64,000 nucleotides of DNA from Pedobacter glucosidilyticus DSM 23534 (GCF_000425145.1 NZ_KE384311.1:124001-188000), one strand, 5' to 3'; counted from the first letter of the stretch, positions 17,588 through 28,334 are shown. Numbers and translations are program-made. The notes: generated by a model from the sequence alone, not told the origin.

Positions 17588-19714
17588 CTAAATCTTCTCT
17601 GTAATTTTCAATATATCAGCAGAAACTTTAACGATAAGTTCTAATTGTTCTGTAGCTAAATCCTCATTGGTTTCTGTTACACCCTCAAAAACATGCACAA
17701 ATTCTTGCTCGTGTGTAGTTTCAGATAACCATTCTATAGCAAGCTTTAAATAATACTGAGATTTCCTAAAAAGCTTCTGCTGATCAGCATTAAACATCAT
17801 TTGAGAATCTTGTAAACTGGTTGATAAATTTGCAAGGTAAGAGGATAAAATATGGTTTAACACTACAAATTTATGTACATCTAAAACGGCTTTGTGTTGC
17901 TTGGTTTTAGGCTCGTTCAACATTCTTTGAAAAGCAGCAGCTAAATTAGCTGTATTCACATAAACTTCCTTTCTAGCTAATTTATACTCAGTAATATTAA
18001 TTTGATTTTGAGGATTAAACCTTCTAAAAATAGCATCCAAATACTTCTGATTGGCTTTCAGCATATCCAGCATATAATTCTTAAACTGATACGACTCCCA
18101 ACTAGGTAAAACTAAATAGCTAGATAAAAAGGCAATACCAGAACCAATAAGGGTATCAATAATTCTTTCTACCGCCAAGCTTTCGTTAATAGTGGAGCTG
18201 ATAAAGCTAAATAAGATGAGAATAAAAGGTGTCATGAACAACACACTGATGAAATAGTTTACCCTTTGTAAGCTATAGGTAATCAGCATGAATACAACCA
18301 TTAAAACAAACCTAGCAGTTTCATCTTTGATAAAATAAATAATTAAGGCTCCTGTAACACCTCCTATAATGGTTCCAATTACCCTTTCAAAATTTCTTTG
18401 CTTGGTAGTGCTAAAGCCAGGTTTTAAAATCACCAGTATGGTTAAAATAATCCAATAACTATGATGTCCAACTGGCAATAAGAAACCTACTAAATAACCT
18501 GTAAAAACAACCAAAGAAACCCTAAGAGCATACCTGAAATTGCCAGATTTTAAGTTGAGGTTATTTCTAAGAAGCTTAAAATCAAAACTTTGGTGACTAA
18601 CAAATTTATCATGATCTGTTGAGCCAGATTTAGCTTGCTTAATAAAGTTATCCTTATCAAAATAACCAAAAATGGTATTGGTTTTAGAAAAAATATGTCT
18701 AAGATTTACCAGTATTTTCTTTAAAACCAAAACAGATATACCTGCTTTTTCTAATTCATCTAGCTGCTTCTTAAGCTTATCTAAATCTTCAATTTTTACA
18801 GCATGTTTTCTTGGTTTTACCTGATGAATCAAACAAAAACCAATATACTCTATTTCTGATGCTAGTTTATGAATCAATAAAGCGTAAGCAGGTAATATAT
18901 CATGATTTTTATAACGTTTCCTGATGATTTTATAGTCATGATGGGTAGCCATGGTTTGTTCAAATAAATCAACTATATCAACAAAAATCATGATAAGCAG
19001 TCTTCCATCACTTGTTGATTCATTAACGAGTTTTCTAGTTTTAAACAGTATCTCTCTTACATTATCTTGTATTTCATGTACAAGAACTTGTTTGTCAACT
19101 AAAGCTTTGAAAATGTCTTCTACAGGTATTTTGTCATTATAAAAATCGGCTCTTAACCTCAAATAGCCTGCAACTTCTTGTACACATTCACCTAAGGTTT
19201 GTCTTGCATACCTAAATGGTCTTACAAATGAAAATAAGGCACTTAATAAAAAATACCATATTCCACCTGTTAAAACCAAACCTGCATGTTCATAAGAGTT
19301 TAGGGTAGTTTCGTGGTTGGCAACGTTTAAAACCATAATTAATAGGGCTGCAGTACCTACAGATGATGCTCTTGCTCCATAAACATAAAACATAGAAAAA
19401 ATGAAGCAGAAAATAAGTATTTCTATGCCAACTAAAACCGGGTTTTGATTAATGATAGAGGTTACAAGAGCAACCAAAAACACCAAAAAATTTGTTATCA
19501 GCATGGCGTTTCTTCTATGCAGCCAAGGCCCTGGTGTGTCTGCAATACTACAACAAACAGCACCTAATGAAAGATTTATCCCTATCTCTAAGAGGTTAAA
19601 CTGAGCAAAAATTAAAGAGGGGAGAAGCACCCCAATTGTTATCTTGATACCATCAGAAAAATACTGAGTATATAAGAAATTTCTAAAATCATCTAAAGGC
19701 TTCTGAAGTAGCAT
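17588..19714 (-). CDS. FUSC-family (YccS/YhfK-like) membrane protein
   Basis: A 708-residue inner-membrane protein. It has an N-terminal block of about five or six membrane segments (20-175), a cytoplasmic helical domain (180-390), a second membrane block with WIILTILVILKPGFSTTKQRNFERVIGT (from about 415, the FUSC_2 signature) and a C-terminal helical domain. Relatives are linked to aromatic acid efflux or remain unassigned. It is transcribed alone, converging on the radical SAM partner gene. Confidence 0.87.
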   Translation of the reverse strand: MLLQKPLDDFRNFLYTQYFSDGIKITIGVLLPSLIFAQFNLLEIGINLSLGAVCCSIADTPGPWLHRRNAMLITNFLVFLVALVTSIINQNPVLVGIEILIFCFIFSMFYVYGARASSVGTAALLIMVLNVANHETTLNSYEHAGLVLTGGIWYFLLSALFSFVRPFRYARQTLGECVQEVAGYLRLRADFYNDKIPVEDIFKALVDKQVLVHEIQDNVREILFKTRKLVNESTSDGRLLIMIFVDIVDLFEQTMATHHDYKIIRKRYKNHDILPAYALLIHKLASEIEYIGFCLIHQVKPRKHAVKIEDLDKLKKQLDELEKAGISVLVLKKILVNLRHIFSKTNTIFGYFDKDNFIKQAKSGSTDHDKFVSHQSFDFKLLRNNLNLKSGNFRYALRVSLVVFTGYLVGFLLPVGHHSYWIILTILVILKPGFSTTKQRNFERVIGTIIGGVTGALIIYFIKDETARFVLMVVFMLITYSLQRVNYFISVLFMTPFILILFSFISSTINESLAVERIIDTLIGSGIAFLSSYLVLPSWESYQFKNYMLDMLKANQKYLDAIFRRFNPQNQINITEYKLARKEVYVNTANLAAAFQRMLNEPKTKQHKAVLDVHKFVVLNHILSSYLANLSTSLQDSQMMFNADQQKLFRKSQYYLKLAIEWLSETTHEQEFVHVFEGVTETNEDLATEQLELIVKVSADILKITEKI

Positions 19715-19815
19715 ATATGCAATTTATAAATTGTTTAATGATTTATATTTATTAAATACAATTAAATTAAAGAAGTTTTTATTCCTTTGTGGTCATAAAC
19801 CAATAACCCTTATTC

Positions 19816-20541
19816 ATGAAAAATTTATTTATTAGCCTAACCATTGCCGCGATTTTATTATCGTTAAGCAGTTTTATGATAAAAAAAAGAGAAATTAAAA
19901 TTTTAGTATTTTCATGTACTAAAGGATTTAGGCATAAGAGTATTGAACCTGGGTTAGAAGCTATCAAAAAAATTGGAAAAGAAAAAGGCTACACCATTAT
20001 ACATTCAGAAAATCCAGAAGATTTTACAGATAAAAACTTAAAGCAATTTAAAGCATTGTTATTTTTAAACCCAACAGGAAAATCATTATTTAACGATGCT
20101 CAGAAAGCCGCTTTCAAAAAATATATCAATAGAGGAGGAGGCTTTGTCGGTGTACACGCAGCTACAGACTGTAATTATGATTGGCCTTGGTACGGTAAGC
20201 TAGTAGGAGGCTTTTTTGCAGGTCATCCAAAAGTACAAGAAGCAAAACTTGATATTTTAGATGCGAATCATCCGGCAACAAAGGGTTTACCAAACCCTTG
20301 GATGCATACAGACGAATGGTATAATTTTAAAGACTTTAATAAAGATGTTAAAGTGATTATGAGTGTTGATGAAAAGAGCTATACAGGAGGTAAAATGCCT
20401 GATTTTCATCCGATGGCTTGGTATCATGAATTTGATGGTGGAAAGGTTTTTTATACCGGTTTAGGGCATACTATTGAAGATTTTCAAGACGAATTATTTT
20501 TAAAACACCTTGCCGGAGGTATAGAATATGTCTTAAAATAG
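19816..20541 (+). CDS. ThuA-domain (trehalose-utilisation-like) secreted protein
   Basis: A 241-residue protein with an N-terminal hydrophobic signal (about 4-21), so probably exported. The ThuA domain shows ILVFSCTKGFRHKSI, the central RGGGFVGVHAATDC and the closing GGKVFYTGLGHTIEDF, all typical of this glutamine-amidotransferase-like fold. Related domains are fused to sugar-degrading enzymes in Bacteroidota. No carbohydrate genes are adjacent, so the substrate is open. Confidence 0.89.
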   Translation: MKNLFISLTIAAILLSLSSFMIKKREIKILVFSCTKGFRHKSIEPGLEAIKKIGKEKGYTIIHSENPEDFTDKNLKQFKALLFLNPTGKSLFNDAQKAAFKKYINRGGGFVGVHAATDCNYDWPWYGKLVGGFFAGHPKVQEAKLDILDANHPATKGLPNPWMHTDEWYNFKDFNKDVKVIMSVDEKSYTGGKMPDFHPMAWYHEFDGGKVFYTGLGHTIEDFQDELFLKHLAGGIEYVLK

Positions 20542-20589
20542 CATATCCCTATAAATAAGCTTAACTTTGTCAGCTTAATTATCCATATT

Positions 20590-21711
20590 TTGAACAATTT
20601 TAAAGATTTAGGAATTCATCAAGAGCTTATCAAGGCTCTTGATGAATTAAATATAAATACCCCAACGGTTATCCAAACCCAAGCTATTCCGGTTTTATTA
20701 AAAGGTAAAACAGATTTTATAGGCCAGGCACAAACCGGAACAGGTAAAACAGCGGCCTTTGGTTTGCCATTATTAGAATTGGTAAATCCAGAACAAAAAA
20801 GCATTCAAGCCGTAATCATTTGTCCAACCAGAGAATTAGGACAACAAATAGCTAAACAGCTTTTTAAATTCACCAAATACCTAAGTAAAAAGATCTTTGT
20901 TGAAGCCGTTTATGGTGGCGAAAAAATTGATATTCAAATAGGTAGATTAAAACGCCCAACACAAATTTTGGTAGCTACACCAGGTCGCTTAATAGATTTA
21001 TTAGAGCGTAAAGCGGTTGATTTAATGGAAGTTAAAACTATTGTTTTAGACGAGGCTGATGAAATGTTAAGCATGGGTTTTAAGCAAGATATTGATAAAA
21101 TCTTAAGTCATACTGCACAAATAGATAGAAATATTTGGCTTTTTTCTGCAACCATACCATTAGCTATTAAGCAAATTATAAATGATTATATGGCTGATGA
21201 TGCTTATAAAATTGAAGTAGACCATAAAGATGTGATGAATACAGCCATCGAACATCAATATGTGATTTGCGATATCAAAGACAAGCCTAATCTTTTACAG
21301 AGTTTCATTAAAAATAATGACGGTAAACGTGGTATTGTATTTTGTAAAACAAAGGCTGGTGCGCAAACACTTGCCAAGCAATTATTAGCCAAAAATTTAA
21401 AGGTTGAGGCCATACACGGAGATTTAGGTCAAAGAGATCGTGAAAAAGTAATGAGAGCTTTTAAAAGCGAAAGATTACAGGTTTTAATAGCAACAGATAT
21501 TTCTGCCAGAGGAATCGACGTAAGTAATTTATCCTATGTTATTCATTATCAATTACCAGAGCAATTAGAATATTTTACACACAGAAGCGGGAGAACTGCT
21601 AGAGCTGGAAACAAAGGACTTTCTTTAGCATTTGTAGCGCCATCAGAATTAGAAAAAATTACAGCTTTAGAAAAAGAGCTAAATATTTATTTCGAAAAGA
21701 TTAGCATTTAA
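20590..21711 (+). CDS. DEAD-box RNA helicase (core only)
   Basis: An ATP-dependent RNA helicase with all core motifs: Q motif near residue 22, [11 protein letters not shown] (I), PTRELGQQ (Ia), TPGRL (Ib), VLDEADEML (II), FSATI (III), and in RecA2 [14 protein letters not shown] and [10 protein letters not shown] (VI). It is only 373 residues and lacks the C-terminal extension or RNA-binding domain of RhlE, CsdA or DbpA. The best start is TTG at 20590 ([10 protein letters not shown]), since no ATG lies near. The next gene starts four bases after its stop. Confidence 0.92.
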   Translation: MNNFKDLGIHQELIKALDELNINTPTVIQTQAIPVLLKGKTDFIGQAQTGTGKTAAFGLPLLELVNPEQKSIQAVIICPTRELGQQIAKQLFKFTKYLSKKIFVEAVYGGEKIDIQIGRLKRPTQILVATPGRLIDLLERKAVDLMEVKTIVLDEADEMLSMGFKQDIDKILSHTAQIDRNIWLFSATIPLAIKQIINDYMADDAYKIEVDHKDVMNTAIEHQYVICDIKDKPNLLQSFIKNNDGKRGIVFCKTKAGAQTLAKQLLAKNLKVEAIHGDLGQRDREKVMRAFKSERLQVLIATDISARGIDVSNLSYVIHYQLPEQLEYFTHRSGRTARAGNKGLSLAFVAPSELEKITALEKELNIYFEKISI

Positions 21712-21715
21712 AGAA

Positions 21716-21934
21716 ATGGAGAAGCAACCAAACAATCCATTACATGGCAGAACCTTAGAAGCTATTCTAAATGATTTGGTTGAATTTTATGGATGGCCAG
21801 CACTTGGATTAAAAATTAAGATTAAATGTTTTAATGAGCATCCAAGTGTAAATTCTAGTTTGAAATTCCTAAGAAAAACAGATTGGGCTCGTATAAAAGT
21901 TGAAGAGCTTTGGATAAGAACTTTTAGAAGATAA
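21716..21934 (+). CDS. VF530-family (DUF2132) small DNA-binding protein
   Basis: A 72-residue protein matching the VF530/DUF2132 family throughout: [17 protein letters not shown], then [26 protein letters not shown] and WAR. The fold is a small helical DNA-binding module; the physiological role is unknown. It lies four bases after the DEAD-box helicase and is probably co-transcribed with it. Confidence 0.88.
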   Translation: MEKQPNNPLHGRTLEAILNDLVEFYGWPALGLKIKIKCFNEHPSVNSSLKFLRKTDWARIKVEELWIRTFRR

Positions 21935-22006
21935 TTATTCTAAGTACTTGTTTTTATCATGTTTATATCTTATTTTTATTATAAAATGCGGTAATAATTA
22001 TCAAAT

Positions 22007-22315
22007 ATGATAGCTGAAATTGTAAGATATAAAACTATTCTAAATACTTTAGGTGAGTTAGTTCAAAAATCTCCATTCAAAATAGATTACATTATTAGAG
22101 AAACTGGAATAAAGCCCGCAACATTTTATAGAAAAATGAAAGGTGGAACATTTACACCAGACGAAGCTTTAAAAATTGCTATTATACTTAACCCTGAAGA
22201 AGCTTATATACATGAACTTAAAGAGAGTATTAAAAAAGCTAAAGATGATATACAAGCAGGTATGACTTTCAAACATCAAGATGTTATTGAAGAAATAAAA
22301 AGAGAATTACTTTAG
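22007..22315 (+). CDS. Small helix-turn-helix protein
   Basis: A 102-residue, lysine-rich protein. Residues 28-57 (DYIIRETGIKPATFYRKMKG, then TFTPDEALKI) look like a phage-repressor-type helix-turn-helix. The C-terminal third is helical and charged. I do not recognise a named family. It sits alone between the VF530 gene and the convergent antiporter gene, with about 70 bp of upstream AT-rich sequence. Confidence 0.72.
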   Translation: MIAEIVRYKTILNTLGELVQKSPFKIDYIIRETGIKPATFYRKMKGGTFTPDEALKIAIILNPEEAYIHELKESIKKAKDDIQAGMTFKHQDVIEEIKRELL

Positions 22316-22465
22316 ATTAGAGAAGTTTTTTTAAAGGTTTTATTCTTGTTGAAATATATTAAAATTTAGCAGTTTTATGCTTTATAATCTTTTATAAAAA
22401 AATGACTTATAATTAACATTATGTTAAGTAATAAAATAACCTCCCTTTAAGGGAAGTATTTATAT

Positions 22466-24679
22466 CTATAAAGTTGATTGTATTTTAGAACTATCTCCCA
22501 CAATCCAAACCATATCATTTTCTTGGAAAACCCAGTTAGATTCTGGATTAACAATACGTTCTGCGTTTCTTTCTATACCTACAACAATTCCGTCTGTTAA
22601 ATCTTTAATTTTTGATTCTTTTAAAGATTTACCTTCTAAGAATGAATTCTTCCTAACCAATAACTTATGTAATTTAGGCTGATAATGGTCTTGTTGCTCT
22701 AGCATTTTTTTGTCTGGCCTGATGATAGAGTTCAACTTTCTAATTTGTGCATCTGTACCTATAATGTTTAAAATATCGCCCGGATAAATAATGGTATTAC
22801 TCTCTGGAGAATGAATAGTTAAACTTCCTCTGTTAATCATTGCTACATTTATACCGGCTCTTTCTCTCCACTTTAACTCCATCAAAGTTTTTCCAACAGC
22901 TGGAGATTCTGGCTTAACCTCTATTTCTGTAAAGTGAGCATCCCATGGAGCTAAAATTTCTTGCTCTTTTTTTGGATGAAGTTCTTCATCGTTATAATTT
23001 TTTAAGAAAAGCATTTCTAATTTTAGATATACTTTCTGAACCTGCTTCCAGAAAATTAGTAATACTACGATAATGATTAAGGCTGCATATAGCGCTACTT
23101 CTACAGAAAGCAAATTATTTAATAAGGTAATGATTAAAGCAGCAGACAATAAAAGTCTAAATAAACGCATTACTACCACCAAATTACGATACAAACGTTC
23201 GTTTTTTAACTCTACTACTACCCCACTATATAAATTTCTAAAGGTTAAAGCATATAAAAAGGGTGATAAAATAAGCATGGTTATCACTAAAGATATAATA
23301 TTGCCCCAAACTGCATTTTCTGTTTTACCTTGAATAAACGGACTTAAATAATTAGACGATATTAAGATGATTGCTAAACTTATACTAAAGTGTATTAAGG
23401 TATTAGCTGTATATGATTTAACAAATAATTGCCAATTAGAAACGGTTGTAACACTTTGTGTAGCAGAGCTATATCTGTTTAAATTTTCTATCCATTTTGA
23501 CGGTAAAACCTTATTAAGCCAATTATAAAATGGGAAAGATAATTTTATAAGATATGGTGTTGTGAAAGTACTTATTGCTGATACTGCTACCGCAATTGGA
23601 TATAAAAAAGAACTAGTTACATTTAAAGTAACCCCTAGTGTGGCAATAATAAATGAAAACTCTCCTATTTGTGCTAAGCTGAAGCCGGTTTGTACAGATG
23701 TTTTTAAAGGTTGCCCAGATACTAAAGCGCCTATTGATGAACTAAATATTTTCCCTACGATAGTTACTAAAACAATTATTACAACAGGTAAAGCATGTTC
23801 AACCAACATGGCTGGGTCTATCAACATCCCAACAGAAACAAAAAATACTGCCCCAAAAAGGTCTTTAATAGGCATTACTAAATGTTCTATTTTTTTTCCC
23901 TGACTGGTTTCTGCCAATATAGACCCCATGATAAAGGCTCCTAATGCCGGAGAAAAACCAACTTTTGTTGCTGCAATCACCATTAAAAAACATAAAGCCA
24001 AAGAAATAATAAGTAACATTTCTTCGCTTATCAAAGGTTTAATTTTCTTTAAAAAACTTGGTAAAAAGAATATGCCCAACACAAACCAAATCACTAAAAA
24101 GAAAATTAGTTTTAAGATAGAAAACAACATTTCTGAGCCCGCAAATTGTTGACTAACAGCTAATGTAGAAAGCAAAACTAAGAGTACCACAGCTACTAAA
24201 TCTTCTACCACAAGTACTCCAAATACTAAGCCTGCAAACTTTTGTCCCTTTACTCCTAGTTCTTCAAATGCTCTAATAATAATGGTTGTAGATGATATAG
24301 AAAGTATACCGCCTAGAAAAATACTATCCATGGTAGACCAACCGAAAGCTTTGCCTGTAAAATAACCCAACAAAAGCATCACCACTACTTCTGTTACAGC
24401 AGTTATAGAGGCCGAGCCTCCTACTTTTATCAATTTTTTAAAGCTAAATTCTAATCCTAAACTAAATAGGAGAATAATTACCCCTATTTCTGCCCATACG
24501 GTTACGTTTTCGGTTTCTACAATGGTTGGAAATAAGGTAAAATGCGGACCTACTAAAAAGCCTGCAATGAGGTATCCTAAAACTAAAGGTTGTTTTAGGT
24601 ATTTAAATATGAGCGTAATAATGGCTGCTGCGCCGAGTATAAGTCCTAAATCGGTAATGAGATTTGGTAAGTGTATCAT
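22466..24679 (-). CDS. CPA2-family cation/proton antiporter with TrkA-C domains
   Basis: A 737-residue Kef/RosB-type monovalent cation:proton antiporter. The membrane domain (about 12 segments, residues 5-390) includes GYLIAGFLVGPH, VLVVEDLVAVVLLVLLS (the conserved ED pair) and LGAFIMGSILAETSQG. A second hydrophobic region (about 415-545) is unusual for simple Kef proteins. The C-terminus holds two TrkA-C (RCK_C) ligand-binding domains at about 575-640 and 655-735, without a TrkA-N NAD-binding domain. K+ or Na+ specificity cannot be read. Confidence 0.9.
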   Translation of the reverse strand: MIHLPNLITDLGLILGAAAIITLIFKYLKQPLVLGYLIAGFLVGPHFTLFPTIVETENVTVWAEIGVIILLFSLGLEFSFKKLIKVGGSASITAVTEVVVMLLLGYFTGKAFGWSTMDSIFLGGILSISSTTIIIRAFEELGVKGQKFAGLVFGVLVVEDLVAVVLLVLLSTLAVSQQFAGSEMLFSILKLIFFLVIWFVLGIFFLPSFLKKIKPLISEEMLLIISLALCFLMVIAATKVGFSPALGAFIMGSILAETSQGKKIEHLVMPIKDLFGAVFFVSVGMLIDPAMLVEHALPVVIIVLVTIVGKIFSSSIGALVSGQPLKTSVQTGFSLAQIGEFSFIIATLGVTLNVTSSFLYPIAVAVSAISTFTTPYLIKLSFPFYNWLNKVLPSKWIENLNRYSSATQSVTTVSNWQLFVKSYTANTLIHFSISLAIILISSNYLSPFIQGKTENAVWGNIISLVITMLILSPFLYALTFRNLYSGVVVELKNERLYRNLVVVMRLFRLLLSAALIITLLNNLLSVEVALYAALIIIVVLLIFWKQVQKVYLKLEMLFLKNYNDEELHPKKEQEILAPWDAHFTEIEVKPESPAVGKTLMELKWRERAGINVAMINRGSLTIHSPESNTIIYPGDILNIIGTDAQIRKLNSIIRPDKKMLEQQDHYQPKLHKLLVRKNSFLEGKSLKESKIKDLTDGIVVGIERNAERIVNPESNWVFQENDMVWIVGDSSKIQSTL

Positions 24680-24723
24680 AAATTATATATCGTATTATTT
24701 TGATTTAATAGAGTTCATTAGCT

Positions 24724-25086
24724 TTAAGAAAGCTTTTCCAGAAAACTATGAAATGGAAATAATAGCTGGGATATATAATAATGTTTTGATATTGAGGTTA
24801 TTAAACTTTTATGAAGGATATAATTATCATTATTTTCAAAGTTTAAGTTAAAACCAGACCTGTTAAAATTGGCTGTTAGCCTGGCGTTTTTTCTTAAAAT
24901 AAATTGGTTTTCCTGATTAATGTCTGATGTGAGTAATTTATTAGCTTTTACATACTTCTTAAAATAACTTTTTACTGAAAAGCAATCGTTTTTAAGCAAT
25001 AAAGATTGCTTTTGCTTATCTATTGCTAAGCTATGGCAGTTAAAGGATATTAAAATTATAGTAATTAAAGTAAATAAAAACCTCAT
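24724..25086 (-). CDS. Hypothetical exported protein
   Basis: A 120-residue frame with a convincing N-terminal signal (MRFLFTLITIILISFNCHSLA) and a basic, asparagine-rich mature part with no motif that I recognise. The Cys at residue 17 is not in a clear lipobox. It lies between the antiporter gene and ligD with compatible spacing on the same strand. It may be a lineage-specific secreted protein. Confidence 0.55.
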   Translation of the reverse strand: MRFLFTLITIILISFNCHSLAIDKQKQSLLLKNDCFSVKSYFKKYVKANKLLTSDINQENQFILRKNARLTANFNRSGFNLNFENNDNYILHKSLITSISKHYYISQLLFPFHSFLEKLS

Positions 25087-25111
25087 ATCGCAAAATATAA
25101 TAAAAAAACAA

Positions 25112-27565
25112 CTATTTAAGGGTTTTGAGTGTCTTTAAAATGTCTATTTTTTGATTTTTCATATCCTTCCAAGGGTCTTCTCTGTCTTTTAAAAGTGCTA
25201 AAACGTTTTTAAAATGGAAATCCTTCATATCTAAGTTTTCATCTACTTCATCCCAACTTAATGGAAAAGAAACCGTTGCATTAGGTTTAGGTCTTACAGA
25301 ATATGGTGCTGCAATGGTTTGTCCTCTTCTGTTTTGCAAGTAATCTATATAAATTAAATTTTTTCTTTTAGAGGGGCTTCTTTCTAGACTGGTAATTTCT
25401 GATGTTTTTTCATGCGCTTTTTGTGCTATAAATTCGGCAAAATTTCTAACAATTTTAAAATCATATTTGGCAGCCAAATAAATAAAAATATGTAAGCCAC
25501 TGGAGCCAGATGTTTTGATATAACTGTTAACTTTTAAGCTGTCTAACATCTCTTTAACCGCTAAAGCTACTTGTACAACCTCTTTAAATTCATTTTTATC
25601 AGGATCAAGATCTATAACTAAATACTCTGGATTTTCTGGTTTCTTGTAAGTGCTTAACCATGGATTTATCTCTATACAACCTAAATTAACCATGTATAAT
25701 AAAGATGCCTTATCATTACAAATAAGATAATCTATCTCTTTATTATTACTTTCTGAGTGTATTTGGGCCGTTTTGGCCCATTTAGGAATTTGCTTTAAAT
25801 CTACATCCTTTTGATAAAAACCAGGTTTAGTTATCCCATTTGGATGCCTGTTTAAAGAAAGTGGTTTATCTTTCAGATAAGGTAGAATATAGTCGGCAAT
25901 ATGCTCATAATAATTTAACAATTCTCCTTTAGTAATTTTTTCCTTTGGCCAATAATATTTATCTAAATTGGTCAATTTTACCTTTTTAGTTCCAAAAGTT
26001 TTAGTTTCCTCAGTTCTAGAAATCTTTTCTTCTTTTACCTCTTCCATATTTTTATCTGGTCTTAAGCCTTTAAAAACCGGATGTCTTAGATGATGATCCA
26101 TTGTCCATTCCGTATAAGTTACTTCACAAATCATTTGAGGTTTAACCCAAGTTACCTTACTTTCCATATTTACTGGATCTGCAAAAGGCTTTTCTGAAGT
26201 AATAATATCTTCCATTTGTTGATGAAGACTTTTCAATGTTTTATCATTAAAACCTGTTCCGCAATTACCTATATAACTGAGCTTCTGGTTATCACCATAC
26301 ATTCCTAAAACTAAAGCTCCAAAATACTTTCTACTTCCAGCAGGTTGTGTAAAGCCACAAATAATAGCTTCTTGGCTATTACTCAATTTAATTTTCAGCC
26401 AAGAGTCTGTTCTTTTACCAGGATAATATTCATCATCAACTCTTTTGGCAATAACTCCCTCCCATTTTTGCTTTTTGGCTTCTTCAAAAAGCTTTTCGCC
26501 ATCAGCTAAAATATAATCGTTAAATACAATATTTTCAGCTTTATACTTCTCTAGCAATACTTTTAAAAGCTTTTTTCTTTTTAAAAGAGGCATATCTAAA
26601 AGTTCATTTCCGTTGAGTTTTAAAATATCAAACACATAAAATTTAAGCGTAAGTCCTTTATCATTTGTATCAAAATGTTGTAACCATTGAAACTGATGAA
26701 CATCATCTTTATTCTCTGCAACAATTTCACCATCTAAAATCGCATCAACCTTAATTTCTTTCAGATGATTACTGATTTGTTGATATTTTGATGTATAATC
26801 AATACCATTTCTTGAGGTTAATGTAATCTTTTCTCCTGTGCTAGCAATAATTCTGTAACCATCAATTTTTCTTTCGAAAAGCCAATTTTTATCATTAAAA
26901 ATATGATTTGACAATTTGGTTAACATGGGCGAATAGCCATGCTCTTGAACTTTTTTTTGTTTTTCTTTTGGCTGATGTTTCTTTTCTGGCTTCTGTTTTT
27001 TAAAATCCTTTCCTGCTTTTATAACCTCTTTAAGGATAAGATTTTCGATATTAAAACTCTTGTTTACAGAAAATTCATCTTGATGTTTAATCAGAAGCCA
27101 AGCATCTTGTTCTGAGTTTTTAAGCTTAACCAAAGCAAATTCTCCTTTAAGAATTTTACCATTCAGTTTAAATTTTAAGCTACCTGTAGCTAAGCCTTTT
27201 TTTAACTCTTTTTCATCGTCTTTTCTTGTTTTTGATAAAGATTGATAATTGCCTTCATCAAAAATATAAACGGTACCAGCACCATAATTTCCTTTCGGAA
27301 TTTCACCTTCAAAGTTTTTATAATCGTAAGGATGGTCTTCAACCATCATGGCTAAACGTTTATCTTTGGGGTTTAACGACGGACCTTTAGGAACGGCCCA
27401 ACTTTTTAAAACACCATCTATCTCTAATCTAAAATCATAATGTAAGTGCGATGCATGATGCCTTTGTACCACAAAACTTAATGTTTTTCTAGTCGTTTTT
27501 TTTTGTGATTTTGGTTCTGTAGTTTGCTCAAAATTTCTTTTTTGCTGATACTTTGTTAAAGACAT
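25112..27565 (-). CDS. ligD: Multifunctional DNA ligase LigD
   Basis: The ATP-dependent ligase of bacterial non-homologous end joining, 817 residues, with domains in the order phosphoesterase, ligase, polymerase. The PE domain (about 30-165) has the His cluster RHHASHLHYDFRLE. The ligase domain (about 215-500) has the adenylated Lys233 in ERKIDGYR. The primase-polymerase domain (about 530-815) has its metal-binding DLD in YLVIDLDPD. It starts one base after the Ku stop codon region, forming a two-gene operon with it. Confidence 0.96.
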   Translation of the reverse strand: MSLTKYQQKRNFEQTTEPKSQKKTTRKTLSFVVQRHHASHLHYDFRLEIDGVLKSWAVPKGPSLNPKDKRLAMMVEDHPYDYKNFEGEIPKGNYGAGTVYIFDEGNYQSLSKTRKDDEKELKKGLATGSLKFKLNGKILKGEFALVKLKNSEQDAWLLIKHQDEFSVNKSFNIENLILKEVIKAGKDFKKQKPEKKHQPKEKQKKVQEHGYSPMLTKLSNHIFNDKNWLFERKIDGYRIIASTGEKITLTSRNGIDYTSKYQQISNHLKEIKVDAILDGEIVAENKDDVHQFQWLQHFDTNDKGLTLKFYVFDILKLNGNELLDMPLLKRKKLLKVLLEKYKAENIVFNDYILADGEKLFEEAKKQKWEGVIAKRVDDEYYPGKRTDSWLKIKLSNSQEAIICGFTQPAGSRKYFGALVLGMYGDNQKLSYIGNCGTGFNDKTLKSLHQQMEDIITSEKPFADPVNMESKVTWVKPQMICEVTYTEWTMDHHLRHPVFKGLRPDKNMEEVKEEKISRTEETKTFGTKKVKLTNLDKYYWPKEKITKGELLNYYEHIADYILPYLKDKPLSLNRHPNGITKPGFYQKDVDLKQIPKWAKTAQIHSESNNKEIDYLICNDKASLLYMVNLGCIEINPWLSTYKKPENPEYLVIDLDPDKNEFKEVVQVALAVKEMLDSLKVNSYIKTSGSSGLHIFIYLAAKYDFKIVRNFAEFIAQKAHEKTSEITSLERSPSKRKNLIYIDYLQNRRGQTIAAPYSVRPKPNATVSFPLSWDEVDENLDMKDFHFKNVLALLKDREDPWKDMKNQKIDILKTLKTLK

Positions 27566-27566
27566 T

Positions 27567-28334
27567 TTATGCTCCTTTCTTATTCAAACTTTCTAATAAT
27601 TGCTCGTACAAATCATCACTTTTGGCTTTTGTAGGTTTTAATTTTTTGATAGTTGGTCGTTTTCCTTTAGCTTTTGCTTTTATAATTTTTAAAAGTTCTG
27701 CGGTATAAGTGTCTTTATATTTATCGATATTAAAATCGGCAGTATATTGTTTAATTAAAGCTAAAGCTACATCTAGTTCTTTTTTAGGGATTTTTAAATC
27801 ATCAGGAGTGTTAATTTCTGATGTGTCTTTTATTTCTTGAGCAAAGCGTATTCTGGAAATTACAATAACATTATCTTGCGGATGTATGATGCATAAATTC
27901 TCCTTTTGTCTTAATACAAACTGCCCCACCCCTGCCATCTTAGTCTTCTTTAAGGCATTGAGAAGTAAAGCGTAAGCTTTTTGTCCTTGTTTAGTGGCCT
28001 CGGCATAATACGAAGTTTCAAACAGCATTGGGTTAATTTCTGATGCTCTTACAAAAGTTTGTATATCAATAGTTTTGGTCTTTTCAGGACTTGCATCTTC
28101 AAAATCCTGATCTTCTAAAATGACATAATCATCTTTCAAGAAAAAACCTTTAACAATTTTTTCATACGGAACTTCTTTCTTTGTCTTTTCATTAACCCGT
28201 AAAAACCGGATGCGAGCGTGGTCTCGACTATCCAACATATCTAAATCTAAAGTGCTATTATCTATAGCCGAGTAGAGCTTGATAGGAATATTTACTAAAC
28301 CAAAGGCAATGGTGCCATTCCAGATAGATCTCAT
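27567..28334 (-). CDS. ku: Ku DNA end-binding protein
   Basis: A 255-residue bacterial Ku homodimer subunit that binds double-strand ends and recruits LigD. It opens with the signature MRSIWNGTIAFGLVNIPIKLY and shows the core KGFFLKDDYVILEDQDFE and LLNALKKTKMAGVGQFVLR segments. The C-terminus is short and Lys-rich. It is upstream of ligD in the same operon. The gene has no sporulation-type context here, so expression control is not evident. Confidence 0.96.
   Translation of the reverse strand: MRSIWNGTIAFGLVNIPIKLYSAIDNSTLDLDMLDSRDHARIRFLRVNEKTKKEVPYEKIVKGFFLKDDYVILEDQDFEDASPEKTKTIDIQTFVRASEINPMLFETSYYAEATKQGQKAYALLLNALKKTKMAGVGQFVLRQKENLCIIHPQDNVIVISRIRFAQEIKDTSEINTPDDLKIPKKELDVALALIKQYTADFNIDKYKDTYTAELLKIIKAKAKGKRPTIKKLKPTKAKSDDLYEQLLESLNKKGA

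Noticed and set aside
22430-22460. A small ctccc...gggag hairpin as a terminator for the antiporter gene
   Set aside because: The stem is only four or five pairs with a poor T-run, too weak to list.
23073-24152. Plus-strand frames inside the antiporter gene
   Set aside because: Antisense shadows of a membrane protein; no start signals or domains.
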